Positions 63,017 through 64,000 of a DNA stretch of 64,000 nt are shown here, in pieces. This stretch comes from Undibacterium paludis. GTDB taxonomy: Bacteria > Pseudomonadota > Gammaproteobacteria > Burkholderiales > Burkholderiaceae_D. A program made the translations under genes and the position numbers. Below the pieces are notes generated by a model. It made no database searches. It was not told where the DNA came from and worked only from the letters and a program-made list of their open reading frames with translations. How positions within the stretch are numbered: the stretch's first letter is position 1; every line of letters begins with the position of its first letter. The stretch is from NCBI RefSeq assembly GCF_022568815.1, contig NZ_JAKZHX010000001.1, positions 930,001 to 994,000 on the forward strand, written 5' to 3'.

Positions 63017-63806
63017 TGCCCTACACCCCGGTATTTTGCTGATCGACGATGATGTCGACCTGCTGCAATCGCTGATGCGTTTGTTACGACCACTGCAATG
63101 TGAACTGTTTGCAGCACAAGATGCCGGCGACGCAAGCAATATATTGGCACGCCAACAAATTGGCATAATGATTTGTGAACCACGTGACGAGAGGCTGGCC
63201 ACATTTTTGATCGATACAAAAAATCGGCACCCTGACATCGTGCGCCTGATCCTGACCGGCTATCCGGATCTTGACAGTGTACTGAGAGCGGTCAACCGGG
63301 CCCATCCTTTCAAGCTGTTGATCAAACCCTGGCATAACGAAGAGTTGACTGCAACAGTCCGTCTGGCAATGGAACAGTACGCAGAGAACCGCGATCGTGA
63401 AACCTTGCTCAGGGATTACAAGGGCCTGCTGCAAAATGCCGAAGCCGCCCATGCCTTTCGCGCCATTGGTGCGCTCATGCATTCCATACACAGGGACATA
63501 GCCATCGAATCCCTGTACAAATTGCCGGTCGGAGTCTGCCTGCTGGCTGACGGTATGGTCAAGTTTTGCAATCAGCAGGCCCAGCATACGCTGAAAGACA
63601 TGGATCCATCACCCCTCATCAGTGGTGTCGCAATTGGACAACTACCCGCCATACTGCGCGATGCACTCAAGGCTGATCGCAGCAAGCGCATACAAATACG
63701 CCTGAACGAACAGCAGAGACTGGATTACTTTGTACTTGACCTCAATGTCGGGACCCTGATTGCATTTGCTCCCGAACCGGGGTTGGGCAGACCGCAGCAG
63801 GCTTGA
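63003..63806 (+). CDS. Atypical response regulator with Glu in place of the phosphoacceptor Asp, plus PAS-like domain
   Basis: The frame begins at ATG 63003 (or 63009) inside the end of the HD-GYP gene, so translation is coupled. The 267-aa product has a receiver-like domain at about residues 8-128 with the acidic cluster DDD15-17, conserved Thr85 (LTGYPD) and Lys108 (LIKPW), but position 59, which normally holds the phosphorylated Asp, is Glu (MICEPRDER). Residues about 160-255 resemble a PAS fold ([21 protein letters not shown]). Receivers with this LTGY-IKPW pattern usually belong to the RpfG-like class. Glu suggests a fixed active-like state, or loss of phosphorylation. It acts with the HD-GYP protein in all likelihood. 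Confidence 0.85.
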   Translation: MPMPDALHPGILLIDDDVDLLQSLMRLLRPLQCELFAAQDAGDASNILARQQIGIMICEPRDERLATFLIDTKNRHPDIVRLILTGYPDLDSVLRAVNRAHPFKLLIKPWHNEELTATVRLAMEQYAENRDRETLLRDYKGLLQNAEAAHAFRAIGALMHSIHRDIAIESLYKLPVGVCLLADGMVKFCNQQAQHTLKDMDPSPLISGVAIGQLPAILRDALKADRSKRIQIRLNEQQRLDYFVLDLNVGTLIAFAPEPGLGRPQQA

Positions 63807-63864
63807 TCACGCCAATGGAAAAAACGCTTCAGATATGAACTAGCCCTATCAGGAAAGACGCATC

Positions 63865-64000
63865 ATGAAAAAAATCAGTTCCGAATTCAGGCTGGCAGGA
63901 GGACTTCTATTTGGGCTAATTTTACTGTTATCTGCCGGCTGGCAGCTTTACCGTGTCTTGCAGGAGTACCGGAGCAATTCCTTATGGGTTACCCATACCT
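63865..64000 (+). CDS. N-terminus of a membrane sensor protein (3' truncated by window)
   Basis: An ATG at 63865 with AGGAAAG upstream opens a frame that runs to the window end. The first 45 residues give a basic start (MKKISSEFRLAGG), one TM segment (about residues 13-32) and the beginning of a periplasmic helix with SLWVTHT. This helix resembles the start of CHASE3 domains found in hybrid sensor kinases. The gene follows the two response regulators by 58 nt, so it may encode their cognate kinase. The rest lies outside the window. Confidence 0.7.
   Translation, partial: MKKISSEFRLAGGLLFGLILLLSAGWQLYRVLQEYRSNSLWVTHT

Noticed and set aside
1-64000. Search for CRISPR arrays, insertion sequences, integrases or prophage genes
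   Set aside because: No regularly spaced repeats, transposase or recombinase motifs, or phage structural genes were seen in any frame.

Overview
The window looks like chromosome of a Burkholderiales betaproteobacterium, most likely Oxalobacteraceae (Undibacterium/Janthinobacterium-like). The reasons are a polyhydroxyalkanoate gene set (acetyl-CoA acetyltransferase, phasin with a promoter and palindromic operator candidates), a membrane-anchored c5-type cytochrome, very large Oar-like TonB receptors, numerous sensor kinases and orphan amino-acid-type binding proteins, and moderate GC with AT-rich intergenic stretches. This assignment is inference from gene content; no rRNA marker is present. 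One tRNA gene, tRNA-Arg(CCG), lies at 34.1 kb. I saw no CRISPR array, insertion sequence, prophage or integrase.

Layout. 0-5.1 kb: the end of a coiled-coil gene, a two-TM coiled-coil membrane protein, a membrane-anchored substrate-binding/OmpA fusion, an ABC permease and an ABC ATPase, all on +, ending in a translationally coupled pair. This is the best candidate here for an undescribed system: a binding protein apparently fixed to both inner membrane and peptidoglycan, with a dedicated ABC pair. A convergent rtcB RNA ligase follows. 6.8-14 kb: lipoprotein cyclophilin, a decayed gene, thiolase, a LysR regulator divergent from a Tat-exported sulfatase across a classic LysR box, a small membrane protein and a phasin. 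14-16.2 kb: an adaptive-response pair (Ada-AraC-AlkA fusion plus ogt). 16.5-24.7 kb: GAF histidine kinase, MFS transporter, 49-aa membrane protein, M3 dipeptidyl peptidase, anchorless TonB-domain protein, chemoreceptor.

25.4-32.4 kb: two tandem paralogous Oar-like TonB receptors (about 1035 aa each), each with a matching terminator and an inverted repeat at the same place in its leader. 33.3-42.8 kb: cytochrome c, tRNA, M16 peptidase, an HD-domain gene interrupted by an in-frame TAA, orphan binding protein, SOS-controlled dinB, thioredoxin-like protein, multi-PAS kinase. 42.8-48.5 kb: AraC regulator divergent from a GMC oxidoreductase, exported amidase, SirB-type membrane protein, hexose-phosphate mutarotase. 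48.6-61.7 kb: second M16 peptidase, Tat-dependent M15-like murein peptidase, GIN-domain lipoprotein with about thirteen 20-residue repeats, two more orphan binding proteins, serralysin-like protease with DUF4214, TraB/GumN protein, FMN-binding oxidase-like protein, Rep/UvrD helicase. 62-64 kb: an HD-GYP response regulator, an overlapping second regulator whose phospho-acceptor Asp is replaced by Glu, and the start of a membrane sensor.

Themes. Many products act in the envelope (M16 pair, M3, MepK-like peptidase, GIN lipoprotein, TonB receptors, OmpA-SBP/ABC cluster), and signalling proteins are dense. DNA-damage functions appear at three places (ada-alkA/ogt, dinB with its LexA box, rep). Most genes are in short transcription units of one to three genes separated by recognisable hairpin terminators.
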